This document shows, piece after piece, positions 50,459 through 58,845 of a DNA stretch of 64,000 nucleotides; the first letter of the stretch is position 1; the number at the start of each line of letters is the position of its first letter. Both the position numbers and the translations under genes were made by a program. Source of the DNA: DATAEY01 sp038199035. Lineage in GTDB: Bacteria > Actinomycetota > Thermoleophilia > Solirubrobacterales > Solirubrobacteraceae. The notes beneath the pieces were generated by a model, which saw only the letters and a program-made list of their open reading frames with translations, was not told where the DNA came from and made no database searches. The stretch is taken from positions 1-64,000 of the forward strand of contig JBBPZM010000069.1 of the NCBI GenBank assembly GCA_038199035.1, in the 5' to 3' direction.

Positions 50459-53240
50459 GATCTTCGCGCTGGCGTGCCTCGGCTGCTGGTGCCTCGCCAC
50501 GGCGCCGCCGGCCTCGGCCCAGCTGCCCGGCGTCGGACCGCCCGTCCCGCCCTACCGCACGGGAGACTTCGGCGGCTTCCACGACGTCCTGCCGCCCGGG
50601 ACCAACGGCCTCGACAACGATGCCCAGCTCGCCGCCTTCCGGACGACCGGCGCACGCCCCGCCCACAACGACGACCAGCTGCCGCTCTACCGCGACCTGC
50701 TCTACGCCGCCCCCGGCCTCTCGGGCTCCCAGCTGGAGAGGTTCTACAAGGACTCGAGCTTCGGGGTGCGCCCGGGCGACGTCGAGCGCACCTACCACCC
50801 CGGCGGGCGCACCGACGTGACCGTGGTGCGCGACCGCTCCTACGGCGTTCCCCACGTCTATGCCACCACCCGGGCGGGCGCCGAGTACGCGCTGGGCTAC
50901 GTGGCCGCCGAGGACCGGCTGTTCTTCATCGACGTGCTGCGCCACGCCGGCCGCGCCGAGCTCTCCTCGTTCGCCGGGGGCGACCCCGGCAACCGCGCGA
51001 TGGACCAGGGCCAGTGGCAGATCGCCCCCTACACCGAGGGCGACCTCCAACGCCAGTACGACCAGGTCGACGACCTCTACGGCAAGGAGGGCCGCCAGCT
51101 CCAGGACGACGCCACCGCCTACGTCGCCGGCATCAACCAGTACATCGTCGAGGCCAAGCTCGACCCGGCCAAGATGCCGGTGGAGTACGCGGCGATCGAG
51201 AAGCCCCAGGGGCCCGACCCCTGGAAGGTCACCGACCTCATCGCCACCGCGAGCCTGATCGGCGGGATCTTCGGCAAGGGCGGCGGTGAGGAGGTGAGCT
51301 GGGCAGGCCTGCTGGCCGACTTCCGCCACCGCTTCGGAGACAAGCGCGGCCTGGCCCTCTTGCGCCAGTTCAGCGAGGCCCACGACCCCGAGTCGCCGAC
51401 CACCGTCCACGACAAGCGCTTCCCCGACCAGCCGTTTCCCAAGGGGCTGCCGTCCAGCGCCGCGCTGCCGGACTCCGGCACGCTCGATCCGGCGCCGGTG
51501 GTGGAGAGTGGGACCGACGCCGGCAGCGGCGGCAGCGACTCCTCGAGCGGGTCTGGCGACTCGGCCACCTCAAGCGCGCAGGCCACGGTGGCCGGGCTGC
51601 GCGGCGTCCTGGCCTTCCCCTCGGCCAACTCCAACGCCCTGGTCGTGTCCGGGCGCAAGTCGCGCTCGGGTCACCCGGTGGCGATCTTCGGGCCCCAGGT
51701 GGGCTACTTCGCGCCCCAGATCCTCATGGAGCAGGACGTCCACGCCCCCGGGCTCGACGCCCGGGGGGCCACCTTCCCCGGCGTGAACCTCTACGTGGAG
51801 CTGGGCCACGGCCGCGACTACGCGTGGAGCGCGACCTCGGCCGGGCAGGACATCGTCGACACCTTCGCCGTCGACCTGTGCGAGCCCGACGGCTCCAAGC
51901 CAAAGCTCGGATCCGACCACTACCGCTACAAGGGCAAGTGCCTGCCCATGGAGGACCTGCGGCGCACCAACGTGTGGACGCCGAACGCCGCCGACCAGAC
52001 CCCGCCCGGCACCCAGACCCTGCGCGCCCAGCGCACCAAGCTGGGGCTCGTGGTCGCCCGGGCCAAGCTCGACGGCAAGCCCATCGCCTACACCCGCCTG
52101 CGCACGACCTACCTGCACGAGATCGACTCGGCGCGGGGCTTCGCCGACTTCAACGACCCCCACAGGATCCACGACGCCCGCGACTACCAGAAGGCCGCCT
52201 ACAAGATCGGCTACACGTTCAACTGGTTCTACGCCGACGATCGCGACGTCGCCTACTTCAACTCGGGCAACAACCCGGTCCGGCCAAAGGACGTCGACCC
52301 GCTCGTCCCGACCAAGGCGAAGTTCGCCTGGCGAGGGCTGGACCCCTCCGACAACACGGCTCGCTATACCGCGTTCGCCCACCACCCGCAGGTCATCGAC
52401 CAGTCCTACCTCACGAGTTGGAACAACTCGCCGGCCCCTGCCTACGCCGGCGCCCCGCCTGACGTATTCGGGCCGGTGTACCGGTCACAGCTGCTCGACG
52501 AGAGCCTGCGCCCCCGGCTGGCCGGCGGCGACATCAGCGTGCCCAAGGTCGTCGACGCGATGGAGAACGCCGGCACGGTCGACCTGCGCGGCGACAAGGT
52601 CCTGCCGCTGGCCCTGAAGGTGCTCGGCGACCAGAAGGGCGACTCCCAGCTGGCCGACGCCATCGACAAGCTGCGGGCCTGGAAAAAGGACGGCACCCAC
52701 CGCATCGACCGCGATCGCGACGGCCACTACGAGCACAGCCGCGCGGTGGCGATCATGGACGCGTGGTGGCCCAAGCTGCTGGAGGCGGAGTTCGAGCCGG
52801 CCATGGGCCACCGGCTGTTCAAGGCGCTGCGCGCCCGCCTCCAGTTCGACAACGAGCCCAATAACCACGGCGACCACCTCGGCTCGGCCTACCAGGACGG
52901 CTGGTACAGCTACGCCAACAAGGACCTGCGCACGCTGCTGGGCCAGAAGGTCAAGGGCCGCTACGAGACGAAGTTCTGCGGGGAGGGCGACCTGCGCCGC
53001 TGCCGCCAGGCGCTGGCCGACTCGCTGCGCAACGCCCTCAAGGTGGACAGCTCGCAGCTCTACGGAAACGACGAGGTCTGCAACAGCGATGAGCGCAAGG
53101 GCTTCAAGGGCGACGACCAGGCGTGCTACGACGCCATCCGCTTCCGTCCGCTGGGCGGGATCACCCAGCCGCTGATCCCCTGGGTCAACCGCCCGACCTA
53201 CCAGCAGGCGGTCGAGGTCCAGGGCCACCGCCAGCGCTGA
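50421..53240 (+). CDS. penicillin acylase family Ntn hydrolase
   Basis: A 939-residue exported hydrolase of the penicillin G acylase/AHL acylase family. The signal peptide has an n-region of six Ser-Arg pairs, then FALACLGCWCLATAPPASA. The alpha-chain region has TVVRDRSYGVPHVYATT and YVAAEDRLFFIDVLRHAGRAEL. A Gly/Ser linker (about 364-386) precedes the autocatalytic cleavage site, and the nucleophile is S404 in SANSNALVVSG. Family members usually have SNxW; here the fourth position is Leu. The start is TTG, chosen because a perfect AAGGAGG stands 4 nt upstream. The natural substrate is unknown (N-acyl homoserine lactones, lipopeptides or antibiotics). Confidence 0.9.
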   Translation: MSRSRSRSRSRSRIFALACLGCWCLATAPPASAQLPGVGPPVPPYRTGDFGGFHDVLPPGTNGLDNDAQLAAFRTTGARPAHNDDQLPLYRDLLYAAPGLSGSQLERFYKDSSFGVRPGDVERTYHPGGRTDVTVVRDRSYGVPHVYATTRAGAEYALGYVAAEDRLFFIDVLRHAGRAELSSFAGGDPGNRAMDQGQWQIAPYTEGDLQRQYDQVDDLYGKEGRQLQDDATAYVAGINQYIVEAKLDPAKMPVEYAAIEKPQGPDPWKVTDLIATASLIGGIFGKGGGEEVSWAGLLADFRHRFGDKRGLALLRQFSEAHDPESPTTVHDKRFPDQPFPKGLPSSAALPDSGTLDPAPVVESGTDAGSGGSDSSSGSGDSATSSAQATVAGLRGVLAFPSANSNALVVSGRKSRSGHPVAIFGPQVGYFAPQILMEQDVHAPGLDARGATFPGVNLYVELGHGRDYAWSATSAGQDIVDTFAVDLCEPDGSKPKLGSDHYRYKGKCLPMEDLRRTNVWTPNAADQTPPGTQTLRAQRTKLGLVVARAKLDGKPIAYTRLRTTYLHEIDSARGFADFNDPHRIHDARDYQKAAYKIGYTFNWFYADDRDVAYFNSGNNPVRPKDVDPLVPTKAKFAWRGLDPSDNTARYTAFAHHPQVIDQSYLTSWNNSPAPAYAGAPPDVFGPVYRSQLLDESLRPRLAGGDISVPKVVDAMENAGTVDLRGDKVLPLALKVLGDQKGDSQLADAIDKLRAWKKDGTHRIDRDRDGHYEHSRAVAIMDAWWPKLLEAEFEPAMGHRLFKALRARLQFDNEPNNHGDHLGSAYQDGWYSYANKDLRTLLGQKVKGRYETKFCGEGDLRRCRQALADSLRNALKVDSSQLYGNDEVCNSDERKGFKGDDQACYDAIRFRPLGGITQPLIPWVNRPTYQQAVEVQGHRQR

Positions 53241-53289
53241 GTGAGCAGCGTCACACCGGGTGTGCTGCGGCCCGGTGACCCTCGGACGG

Positions 53290-53295
53290 TAGGGT
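53290..53295 (+). promoter_or_regulatory. -10 box of adenylate cyclase gene
   Basis: TAGGGT 19 nt before the ATG, with a purine-rich GAGAGGG just before the start, giving a very short leadered transcript. Confidence 0.45.
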
Positions 53296-53314
53296 CGCCC
53301 ACCGAGAGGGTCTG

Positions 53315-54952
53315 ATGGCCTCGTCCCAACAGAGCCGCCACTCGCCAGCCACAGGGCTGCGCCCCCCGCGCCGCCCCGGCGAGCCGTCGGCCGACCCCGA
53401 GCGCCGCGACGGCCGCGCTCACCGGCTGCACGCGCGCCGCGAGCTGGCCGACCGCGCGCTGGCCGAGCCGGGCCTCGAGCTCCTGCGCCACCTGCGGCCG
53501 CGCTTCGCCCTGTGCCTGGCCGGTTCGAACTTCGTCGGGGCGGTGCTGGTCTACGTATTCCTGGCCTACGTCGCGCCCACGCCGGTCGTCGCCGATGCCC
53601 AGCGGGTCTCCGAGGTCAACCTGATCGGGTTCGTCGCGGTCCTGCTCGTGTCCATGCCGCTGGGGACGTTCGTCGCCTTCGCCGTGGGGCGGCCGACCCG
53701 CGAGTGGCTATCCGCCGATCGCCTGCCCGACGAGCGCGAGCGCCGGCTGACCCTGCAAGAGCCGCTGCGCCAGGCGGGCGCCGAGGCGGTCATATGGGTG
53801 ATCGTCGCTCTCGTCTTCGCCGCCGTCAACGCCCCCTACTCCCTGGCCCTGGGCGCGCAGGCCGGCGCGACGATCATGTTCGGCGGGGTCGCCACCTGCG
53901 CGCTGAGCTACCTGCTCTACGAGCGCACGATGCGGCCGATCACCGCCCGCGCGCTGGCCGGCGGCGCGCCCGACCACGCCGTGGTCCCCGGGGTCACCAC
54001 CCGCCTGGTCCTGACGTGGGCGTTCGGTACCGCCGTGGTCATCATGGGCATCGCCGAGATTGGCAGCGACGTACTCATCGGCATCCCGGCCACGCGCGAG
54101 AAGATCGCCTTCACCGTGCTCTACCTCAGCCTGGTCGGCCTGGGCGTCGGCCTGGCCACCATCTTCGTCGCCGCGCGCTCGGTGGCCGACCCGCTCGAGT
54201 CCGTGCGCAGCGCGCTGGCCGAGGTCGAGGCGGGCAACATCGACGTCGAGGCGCCGGTCTACGACGGCAGCGAGGTCGGCGTCCTCCAGGCGGGCTTCAA
54301 CCGCATGGTCGCGGGCCTGCGCGAGCGCGAGCAGCTGCGCGACCTGTTCGGCCGCCACGTGGGCGAGGACGTGGCCCGCCAGGCGATCGAGCGTGGCCTC
54401 GAGCTCGGCGGCGAGGTGCGCGACGTCGCCGTCCTCTTTGTCGACCTGATGGGCTCCACCACCCTCGCCGCCACGCGCGACCCGCGCACGGTGGTGGCCA
54501 CCCTCAACGCCTTCTTCGGCGCGGTGGTCGAGGCGGTCAGCCTGCACGGCGGCTGGGTCAACAAGTTCGAGGGCGACGCCGCGCTGTGCGTGTTCGGCGC
54601 GCCCACCGCCCACCCCGACGCCGCGGGCAGCGCGCTGGCCACCGCCCGGCGCCTCCAGGCGCGCCTGCGTCGCGAGCTCCCCGACGTGCGGGCGGGCATC
54701 GGCCTCTCGGCCGGCGCGGTGGTGGCTGGCAACGTCGGCGCCGCCGAGCGCTTCGAGTACACGGTGATCGGCGACCCCGTCAACGAGGCCGCCCGCCTGA
54801 CCGAGCTGGCCAAGACCGCGCCCGAGGGCATCGTCGCCTCCGAGGCCATCCTCGCCCGGGCGGGCGCGGCGGAGACACCCCACTGGGAGCTGGGCGAGGA
54901 GCGCACGCTGCGGGGGCGGACCGCGGCCACCCGGCTGGCCACCCCCCGCTGA
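53315..54952 (+). CDS. membrane adenylate/guanylate cyclase, class III, with HAMP
   Basis: A 545-residue enzyme. A polar 60-residue N-terminus precedes about six membrane spans (60-285). A HAMP domain (about 288-345, DPLESVRSALAEVEAGNIDVE) and the catalytic domain (about 365-540) follow. Metal-binding Asp residues lie in VLFVDLMGSTTLA and FEGDAALCVFG. The purine-specifying Lys is in VNKFEGD, with the partner residue in YTVIGDPVNEAARL, and the transition-state Arg in the same helix. The layout matches the mycobacterial Rv1318c-Rv1320c/Rv3645 group. Lys plus Asp favour ATP as substrate. Confidence 0.93.
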   Translation: MASSQQSRHSPATGLRPPRRPGEPSADPERRDGRAHRLHARRELADRALAEPGLELLRHLRPRFALCLAGSNFVGAVLVYVFLAYVAPTPVVADAQRVSEVNLIGFVAVLLVSMPLGTFVAFAVGRPTREWLSADRLPDERERRLTLQEPLRQAGAEAVIWVIVALVFAAVNAPYSLALGAQAGATIMFGGVATCALSYLLYERTMRPITARALAGGAPDHAVVPGVTTRLVLTWAFGTAVVIMGIAEIGSDVLIGIPATREKIAFTVLYLSLVGLGVGLATIFVAARSVADPLESVRSALAEVEAGNIDVEAPVYDGSEVGVLQAGFNRMVAGLREREQLRDLFGRHVGEDVARQAIERGLELGGEVRDVAVLFVDLMGSTTLAATRDPRTVVATLNAFFGAVVEAVSLHGGWVNKFEGDAALCVFGAPTAHPDAAGSALATARRLQARLRRELPDVRAGIGLSAGAVVAGNVGAAERFEYTVIGDPVNEAARLTELAKTAPEGIVASEAILARAGAAETPHWELGEERTLRGRTAATRLATPR

Positions 54953-54972
54953 GGCTGGCTGCCTCCCCCGCG

Positions 54973-54978
54973 TAAGCT
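54973..54978 (+). promoter_or_regulatory. -10 box of leaderless gene at 54985
   Basis: TAAGCT lies 6 nt before the GTG at 54985 with no ribosome-binding site. Confidence 0.6.
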
Positions 54979-54984
54979 GGCGCG

Positions 54985-55737
54985 GTGGCCTGGGTCGAGT
55001 CGGTCTCGCCGTCCTTTCGCGCGCGCCACGAGTCCGAGGACGTCGACGACGCCGCGGCCCTGCTGGATCAGCTCGAGCGGGCACGCGACTCGCTGGGAGA
55101 GCTCTTCCCCAGAGCGCCGGGCGACCTCACGCTGATCGTCCACGGCTCTACCGTTGCGCTCTACCTGGCCCAGCCCTACCTGCTGGCCGCCCGCGCCCTG
55201 ACCGCGCCCGCCGGCCGGCGCTACCTGGTCGGCTGGTCGGGAGCCTACGAGGTCCACGTCCTCGCTCCCCGGCTGCTGCGGGGGCGCGCCTCCAACGTCC
55301 CGGGCTCGCGGGAGCTGCTGAACCTGGCTCCGAGCGCGCTCTACGCGAGTGTCGTGGTCGGCGCCAACAACCCCGAGCTGCCCCCGCCCTTCTCGTTCCC
55401 CAGCTTCATGCGCTATCAGCGCTGGGCATGGCTGGCCCAGGGAGCGGCTCAGTACTTCGCCGGCCAGGTGCCCCACCTGCGCCCGGCCATAAAGCGCCGC
55501 CTGCACGAGGGGCCGGCGCCCTCGTTTCCCCCCGGCCTGCGCGACGCGCCCCTGCTCGGGGGAACGGTGCTCGACCTGCTCGCGCGTGAGGAGGGGGCCG
55601 GGGCCGCGGCGCGCCTGGCCTGCCGGCTGCATCCGGGCGGCGCCGAAGCGGCGCTGGTCAAGGCGTTCGGCGAGCGCGATCTGCGCCACACCGAGGAGCG
55701 CTGGCGCCACCACCTGGACCGGCTCGCCGCCGCCTGA
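54985..55737 (+). CDS. peptidase-MA-like protein lacking the HExxH motif
   Basis: A 250-residue protein. The segment WAWLAQGAAQYFAGQVPHL resembles the second zinc-ligand helix of gluzincin (MA clan) peptidases, usually WL-x-EG-x-A, but the Glu is Gln here. The preceding helix where HExxH is expected reads LAPSALYASVVV. It therefore looks like a catalytically dead relative, or an unrelated protein of similar outline. No signal peptide is seen. The GTG start has TAAGCT 6 nt upstream. Confidence 0.7.
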   Translation: MAWVESVSPSFRARHESEDVDDAAALLDQLERARDSLGELFPRAPGDLTLIVHGSTVALYLAQPYLLAARALTAPAGRRYLVGWSGAYEVHVLAPRLLRGRASNVPGSRELLNLAPSALYASVVVGANNPELPPPFSFPSFMRYQRWAWLAQGAAQYFAGQVPHLRPAIKRRLHEGPAPSFPPGLRDAPLLGGTVLDLLAREEGAGAAARLACRLHPGGAEAALVKAFGERDLRHTEERWRHHLDRLAAA

Positions 55738-55744
55738 CGCGCGG

Positions 55745-56236
55745 TCAGCCCAGCAGCTCGGTGCCGATCCACAGGACGACGGCGACCACGGCCAGCCCGG
55801 CGAGCAGGCCGGCCAGGAGGCGCAGCGGCGACACGCCGCCCCCGGAGTGGCCCGGGGACAGCTCGGCCTGGAGCAGGACGTCCCGGGCCGTCGGCGCCCC
55901 CGACGAGGGGACGAGGACGTCGCGCGGCCCGGCGGCGAGGTAGTCGGGCACGTCGAATCCCCGCGACCGGCGCAGCATGCTCGGCACGCCCTCCTCGAGC
56001 AGCATGCCCTGGATGAACTCCGCCTCGGCCTGGTTGCGCCCTGACGCCACCGCCACCAGGTCGCCTTCGGAGAGGTGGGGCTTGATCTTGCGCGCCCGCT
56101 CGTGGCGGTCGCTGGCCGGCGCCTCGAGGCCGTCGGCGCCGGCGTAGACGAGCGGCATCTTGCAGCGGGCGCAGAAGCGTCGATCCAACGGATAGCTGAG
56201 CGCGCAGCTCGGGCAGACCAGCGGCTCGGGGGCCAT
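55745..56236 (-). CDS. zinc-ribbon plus DUF2007-like protein with C-terminal membrane anchor
   Basis: A 163-residue protein. The N-terminal zinc ribbon has CPSC and CARC. The middle domain (GDLVAVASGRNQAEAEFIQGML, EGVPSMLRR, PRDVLVPSSGA) resembles DUF2007, a small putative signal-transducing or nucleotide-sensing module. A membrane helix at the C-terminus (LLAGLLAGLAVVAVVLWIG) anchors it. The ATG at 56236 is preferred over GTG 56254 because TACAGT lies 6 nt upstream. Convergent with the 54985 gene. Confidence 0.75.
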   Translation of the reverse strand: MAPEPLVCPSCALSYPLDRRFCARCKMPLVYAGADGLEAPASDRHERARKIKPHLSEGDLVAVASGRNQAEAEFIQGMLLEEGVPSMLRRSRGFDVPDYLAAGPRDVLVPSSGAPTARDVLLQAELSPGHSGGGVSPLRLLAGLLAGLAVVAVVLWIGTELLG

Positions 56237-56242
56237 CGGCCC

Positions 56243-56248
56243 ACTGTA
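56243..56248 (-). promoter_or_regulatory. -10 box of leaderless zinc-ribbon/DUF2007-like gene
   Basis: TACAGT on the minus strand, 6 nt before the ATG at 56236. Confidence 0.6.
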
Positions 56249-56378
56249 GATCACGCCCTCGCGGCCCTCGCCCGAGCGCCGCCGCCGTGGCGGGCGCGTG
56301 CTCGCCGCGTCGCCGCCCCGCTCGGCCCGGGCGCCCCCGCCGGGGCCGTGGCCGGGCGCGCCGGTCGGGGTCGCCCCG

Positions 56379-56780
56379 CTACGCCGCGTCGACGACGGTC
56401 AGCTCGGCGTCCTCCACCCGCCCGTCCACGATCCGATAGGCGCGGACCTGCGGCTCGTCGGCGGCCAAGCCGACGATGACGTAGAGCGCGTGGGGGTGAA
56501 AGGCGAGGTTGACGTCGGTCTGCGACGGATAGGGCTCGCTGCGGGTGTGCGAGTGATAGATCGCCCCGAGGTCGAGCCCGGCGTCCTCGATGGCCATCTC
56601 GATCCGGTACTGCTCGCGCGGCTCGAGCTCGTAGCGCAGCGGGCTGGCCGCGGCGTTGGTGGCACGGTGGACCTCCACCGCCTGACCGTCTCGCGCCGCC
56701 ACCATCCCGCAGCACTCGTTGGGTGCCTCCTGGCGGGCGTGCTCGACCATCGCCGCCAGCATGTCGCGCGAGATGCGCAC
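56379..56780 (-). CDS. JAMM/MPN metalloprotease (Mec-like, M67 family)
   Basis: A 133-residue zinc peptidase of the JAMM family. The catalytic Glu is in EAPNECCGMVA, and the zinc site HSHTRSEPYPSQTD is a complete H-x-H-x10-D. In mycobacteria the homologue Mec removes cysteine from the CysO sulfur-carrier C-terminus, working with CysM. A CysM gene lies 2 kb away here, but no CysO is seen in the window. The GTG start has TAGCCT 7 nt upstream. Confidence 0.88.
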   Translation of the reverse strand: MRISRDMLAAMVEHARQEAPNECCGMVAARDGQAVEVHRATNAAASPLRYELEPREQYRIEMAIEDAGLDLGAIYHSHTRSEPYPSQTDVNLAFHPHALYVIVGLAADEPQVRAYRIVDGRVEDAELTVVDAA

Positions 56781-56787
56781 GGCGGCG

Positions 56788-56793
56788 AGGCTA
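56788..56793 (-). promoter_or_regulatory. -10 box of leaderless JAMM protease gene
   Basis: TAGCCT on the minus strand, 7 nt before the GTG at 56780. Confidence 0.6.
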
Positions 56794-56868
56794 GCAACCG
56801 TCCCGCCGCCGGCCCGCGACCGCCGGTGCGGCCGGGTCGCAGACCCGCCCGTTACCGGCGTCGCCGGC

Positions 56869-57057
56869 CTACTTCGCCAGCTTGGGGATGTCGTGGTCCT
56901 CGTCGTCGTCGCGCTCGCCGCCCGACAGCGAGTCCTTGAACTCACGCAGGCCCTTGCCGACCGCGCGGCCGGCCTCCGGCAGCTTCTTGGGGCCGAGCAC
57001 GATCAGGGCGATCGCCAAGACGACGATGAGCTCCATGGGTCCGATGTTGCCGATCAT
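56869..57057 (-). CDS. tatA: Sec-independent translocase protein TatA
   Basis: A 62-residue protein with the short membrane helix PMELIVVLAIALIVLGPKKLPE, the FG/LG-P hinge, an amphipathic helix (AGRAVGKGLREFKDSL) and an acidic tail. It forms the pore of the twin-arginine pathway. It has AAGGAG upstream and lies 8 bp after the cupredoxin gene, as the last member of an operon whose first gene has a canonical Tat signal. tatB and tatC are not in the window. Confidence 0.93.
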   Translation of the reverse strand: MIGNIGPMELIVVLAIALIVLGPKKLPEAGRAVGKGLREFKDSLSGGERDDDEDHDIPKLAK

Positions 57058-57065
57058 CTTGCTCC

Positions 57066-57482
57066 TTACTCTACGACTACCCGCGCCACCATGAAGCGGT
57101 GGAAGGTGCAGTAGTAGCTGTAGGTACCCGGTTTGGTGAGCTTGACCCTTCGCGACTGGCCGCGCGTCAGCGTGCCCGTGTCGAAGGTCCGCCCGTCGTC
57201 CGACGTGGCGGTGTGGGGGGCGCTGTCGCGGTTGGTCCAGGTCACGGTGCCCCCGGCCTTGACCCTCACCGCGGCCGGCTTGTAGGCGAAGTTCACGATC
57301 GTCACCCTGGCCGCGGCGACCGGTGCGGCCGATGCGGCGCCGCCCTCAGCGCTCGACGAAGCTCCTCCCGTCCCGGTCGCGGCCGTGCCCCCCTGACCGC
57401 CGCACCCAGCGAGCCCCAGGAGCGCGACCGCGGTGAGCGGGGCGGCCATGCGGCGCGCCCTGGGGGGGATCTGGCTGCTCAC
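57066..57482 (-). CDS. amicyanin-like cupredoxin lipoprotein
   Basis: A 138-residue exported type 1 copper protein. The signal ends in a lipobox LAGC, and a Gly/Ser/Ala linker follows. The cupredoxin domain has NFAYKPAAVRVKAGGTVTWTN, the first His in SAPHTA and the C-terminal ligand loop YCTFHRFM, whose C-x2-H-x2-M spacing is that of amicyanin. It is a likely one-electron carrier at the membrane surface. Third gene of the ferritin-like/cupredoxin/tatA operon, 26 bp after the preceding gene. GTG start. Confidence 0.9.
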   Translation of the reverse strand: MSSQIPPRARRMAAPLTAVALLGLAGCGGQGGTAATGTGGASSSAEGGAASAAPVAAARVTIVNFAYKPAAVRVKAGGTVTWTNRDSAPHTATSDDGRTFDTGTLTRGQSRRVKLTKPGTYSYYCTFHRFMVARVVVE

Positions 57483-57508
57483 CGGGTCGCGCTCCTGTGC
57501 CTCGCGGG

Positions 57509-58123
57509 CTACTTCTGACCCGTCTCGAAGGCGTTCGGGAAGGGGTTGCGGCTCAGCGCCTGGCGCAGGACCACCAGGTGCTGTCCCTCGTTGGCCATGA
57601 TCGAGGCGCCAGCCTGGAGCAGCTTGGCGTCCTTGAGCTTGCCGTGAGCCTCGTAGTAGGCGTGGACCGCCATCGTCTCGAGCTCCACCGCAAACATCGC
57701 GATGTCCTTCTGGCTCTTGACGCTGGACAGCGGCTTGAGCAGCGCCTGGTTGGGCCCCTTGGGCGCGGTCCCGCCCAGGCCCTTGAGCGCGGAGGTGAGC
57801 GCGTTGGCGTGCTCCTGCTCCTGGCGGCGGATGATCCGCACGACCTTGGTCGTGGCCGAGTCCAGCTTGCCGCTCTTGAGGGCCGCGTCGTAGGCCGCCA
57901 CCGCGGTGTTCTCCAGCTGGATGGCCGAGGAGACGATCTGCGCGTCCCCGCCGGCCTGGGCGAACGCGTTGCGCGCGCCGAGCAGGGCGGGGATCATGGC
58001 CGCCCCGAGCACGGCGCCGCCGGCCGTCAGGCCGCGGCGAACCGCCTCTCGCCGGGTGGCCTCGTACTCCGCGATGACCGCCGTGTCGGCGTCGCCGTCG
58101 CGGATGATGAGTCGATCAGACAT
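57509..58123 (-). CDS. ferritin-like domain protein with Tat-like signal
   Basis: A 204-residue protein. An N-terminal RRGLTAGGAVLGAAMIPALLG segment behaves as an Arg-pair export signal after about 25 cytosolic residues. The four-helix ferritin-like domain has LENTAVAAYDAAL, the E-x2-H in RRQEQEHANAL, FAVELETMAVHAYYEA and NEGQHLVVLRQAL, supplying di-iron Glu and His ligands. The ATG has AAGGAG 7 nt upstream. Coupled in an operon with a paralogue 34 bp before it. Whether it oxidises metal, protects against peroxide or desiccation, or stores iron cannot be told. Confidence 0.85.
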   Translation of the reverse strand: MSDRLIIRDGDADTAVIAEYEATRREAVRRGLTAGGAVLGAAMIPALLGARNAFAQAGGDAQIVSSAIQLENTAVAAYDAALKSGKLDSATTKVVRIIRRQEQEHANALTSALKGLGGTAPKGPNQALLKPLSSVKSQKDIAMFAVELETMAVHAYYEAHGKLKDAKLLQAGASIMANEGQHLVVLRQALSRNPFPNAFETGQK

Positions 58124-58157
58124 GTGGCGTTCTCCTTTTCGAGATCGATCCGCGTGG

Positions 58158-58763
58158 CTACTTCTTGCCGGTGACGAAGGCGTCGGGGAATCCCGGCTTC
58201 ATGCCCAGCCCCTGGAGCAGGAACGTCACGTGCTCGGCCTCGTCGGTGGTGATCGCCGCCGCCGTCTGGCGCAGCTTGGGATCCGAGAGCTTGGGGATCG
58301 CGTCGATGTAGGCCGCGATCGCCGTGTTCTCGATGTTGTTGGCGAACTTCAGGACCCCCATGGCGTTGGAGAGCTTGGGGAAGTTGTAGGCCGAGGCGGG
58401 CTTGGCCTTGTTCGGCGTTCCGCCCATCTGCTTGATCGCCTGCATTAGGCCCTGGGCGTGCTCCTGCTCCTGCATGAGGATCTGCTTGGCCGCCTTGAGC
58501 GTGGCGCCCTTGAGCAGGGGCGCGCCGGCCGTGTAGGCCGCCACCGCCATGTGTTCGAGGTCCAGCGCGCTGTTGAGGATGGCGACGTCGCCGGAGCCCG
58601 ACTTGCCGGTGCTCTGGCCGCCTCCACTCGTGCTCGTGCTCCCGCCGCCGTTGCCGCCGCACGCGGCCAGCAGGACGGCGGAGCCGCCGGCCAGGCTCAC
58701 GCCCGCCGTGCTGAAGAACGCTCTGCGAGACCGATCGTCGCGCAGGAACTGATCGACTTCCAT
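58158..58763 (-). CDS. Tat-exported ferritin-like lipoprotein
   Basis: A 201-residue paralogue of the next gene. The signal has the twin-arginine motif SRRAFFSTAG, a hydrophobic stretch and a lipobox LAAC, so it is a Tat lipoprotein. A Gly/Ser linker leads to the ferritin-like domain: LDLEHMAVAAYTAG, MQEQEHAQGLMQAIKQMGG, NIENTAIAAYIDA and TTDEAEHVTFLLQGL. First gene of the operon ending in tatA. The ATG has GGGAGG 8 nt upstream. It lies 82 bp after cysM on the same strand, so partial readthrough is possible. Confidence 0.9.
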   Translation of the reverse strand: MEVDQFLRDDRSRRAFFSTAGVSLAGGSAVLLAACGGNGGGSTSTSGGGQSTGKSGSGDVAILNSALDLEHMAVAAYTAGAPLLKGATLKAAKQILMQEQEHAQGLMQAIKQMGGTPNKAKPASAYNFPKLSNAMGVLKFANNIENTAIAAYIDAIPKLSDPKLRQTAAAITTDEAEHVTFLLQGLGMKPGFPDAFVTGKK

Positions 58764-58845
58764 ACGTCTGCCTCCCTGACTCGAGGGTTGCCCTGCAGAC
58801 CCTGCGTGGCGGGAGACGAAGCGGATCAGTCGGCGAGCGCCGGGA

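Noticed and set aside
49998..51410. Long minus-strand frame (470 codons) across DUF1152 and the acylase start
   Set aside because: Low-complexity shadow typical of 70% GC DNA. The plus strand has recognisable families, a strong ribosome-binding site and a signal peptide here.
53521..53535. GGTTCGAAC resembling a tRNA T-loop
   Set aside because: It lies inside the cyclase coding sequence with no acceptor stem or anticodon arm around it.
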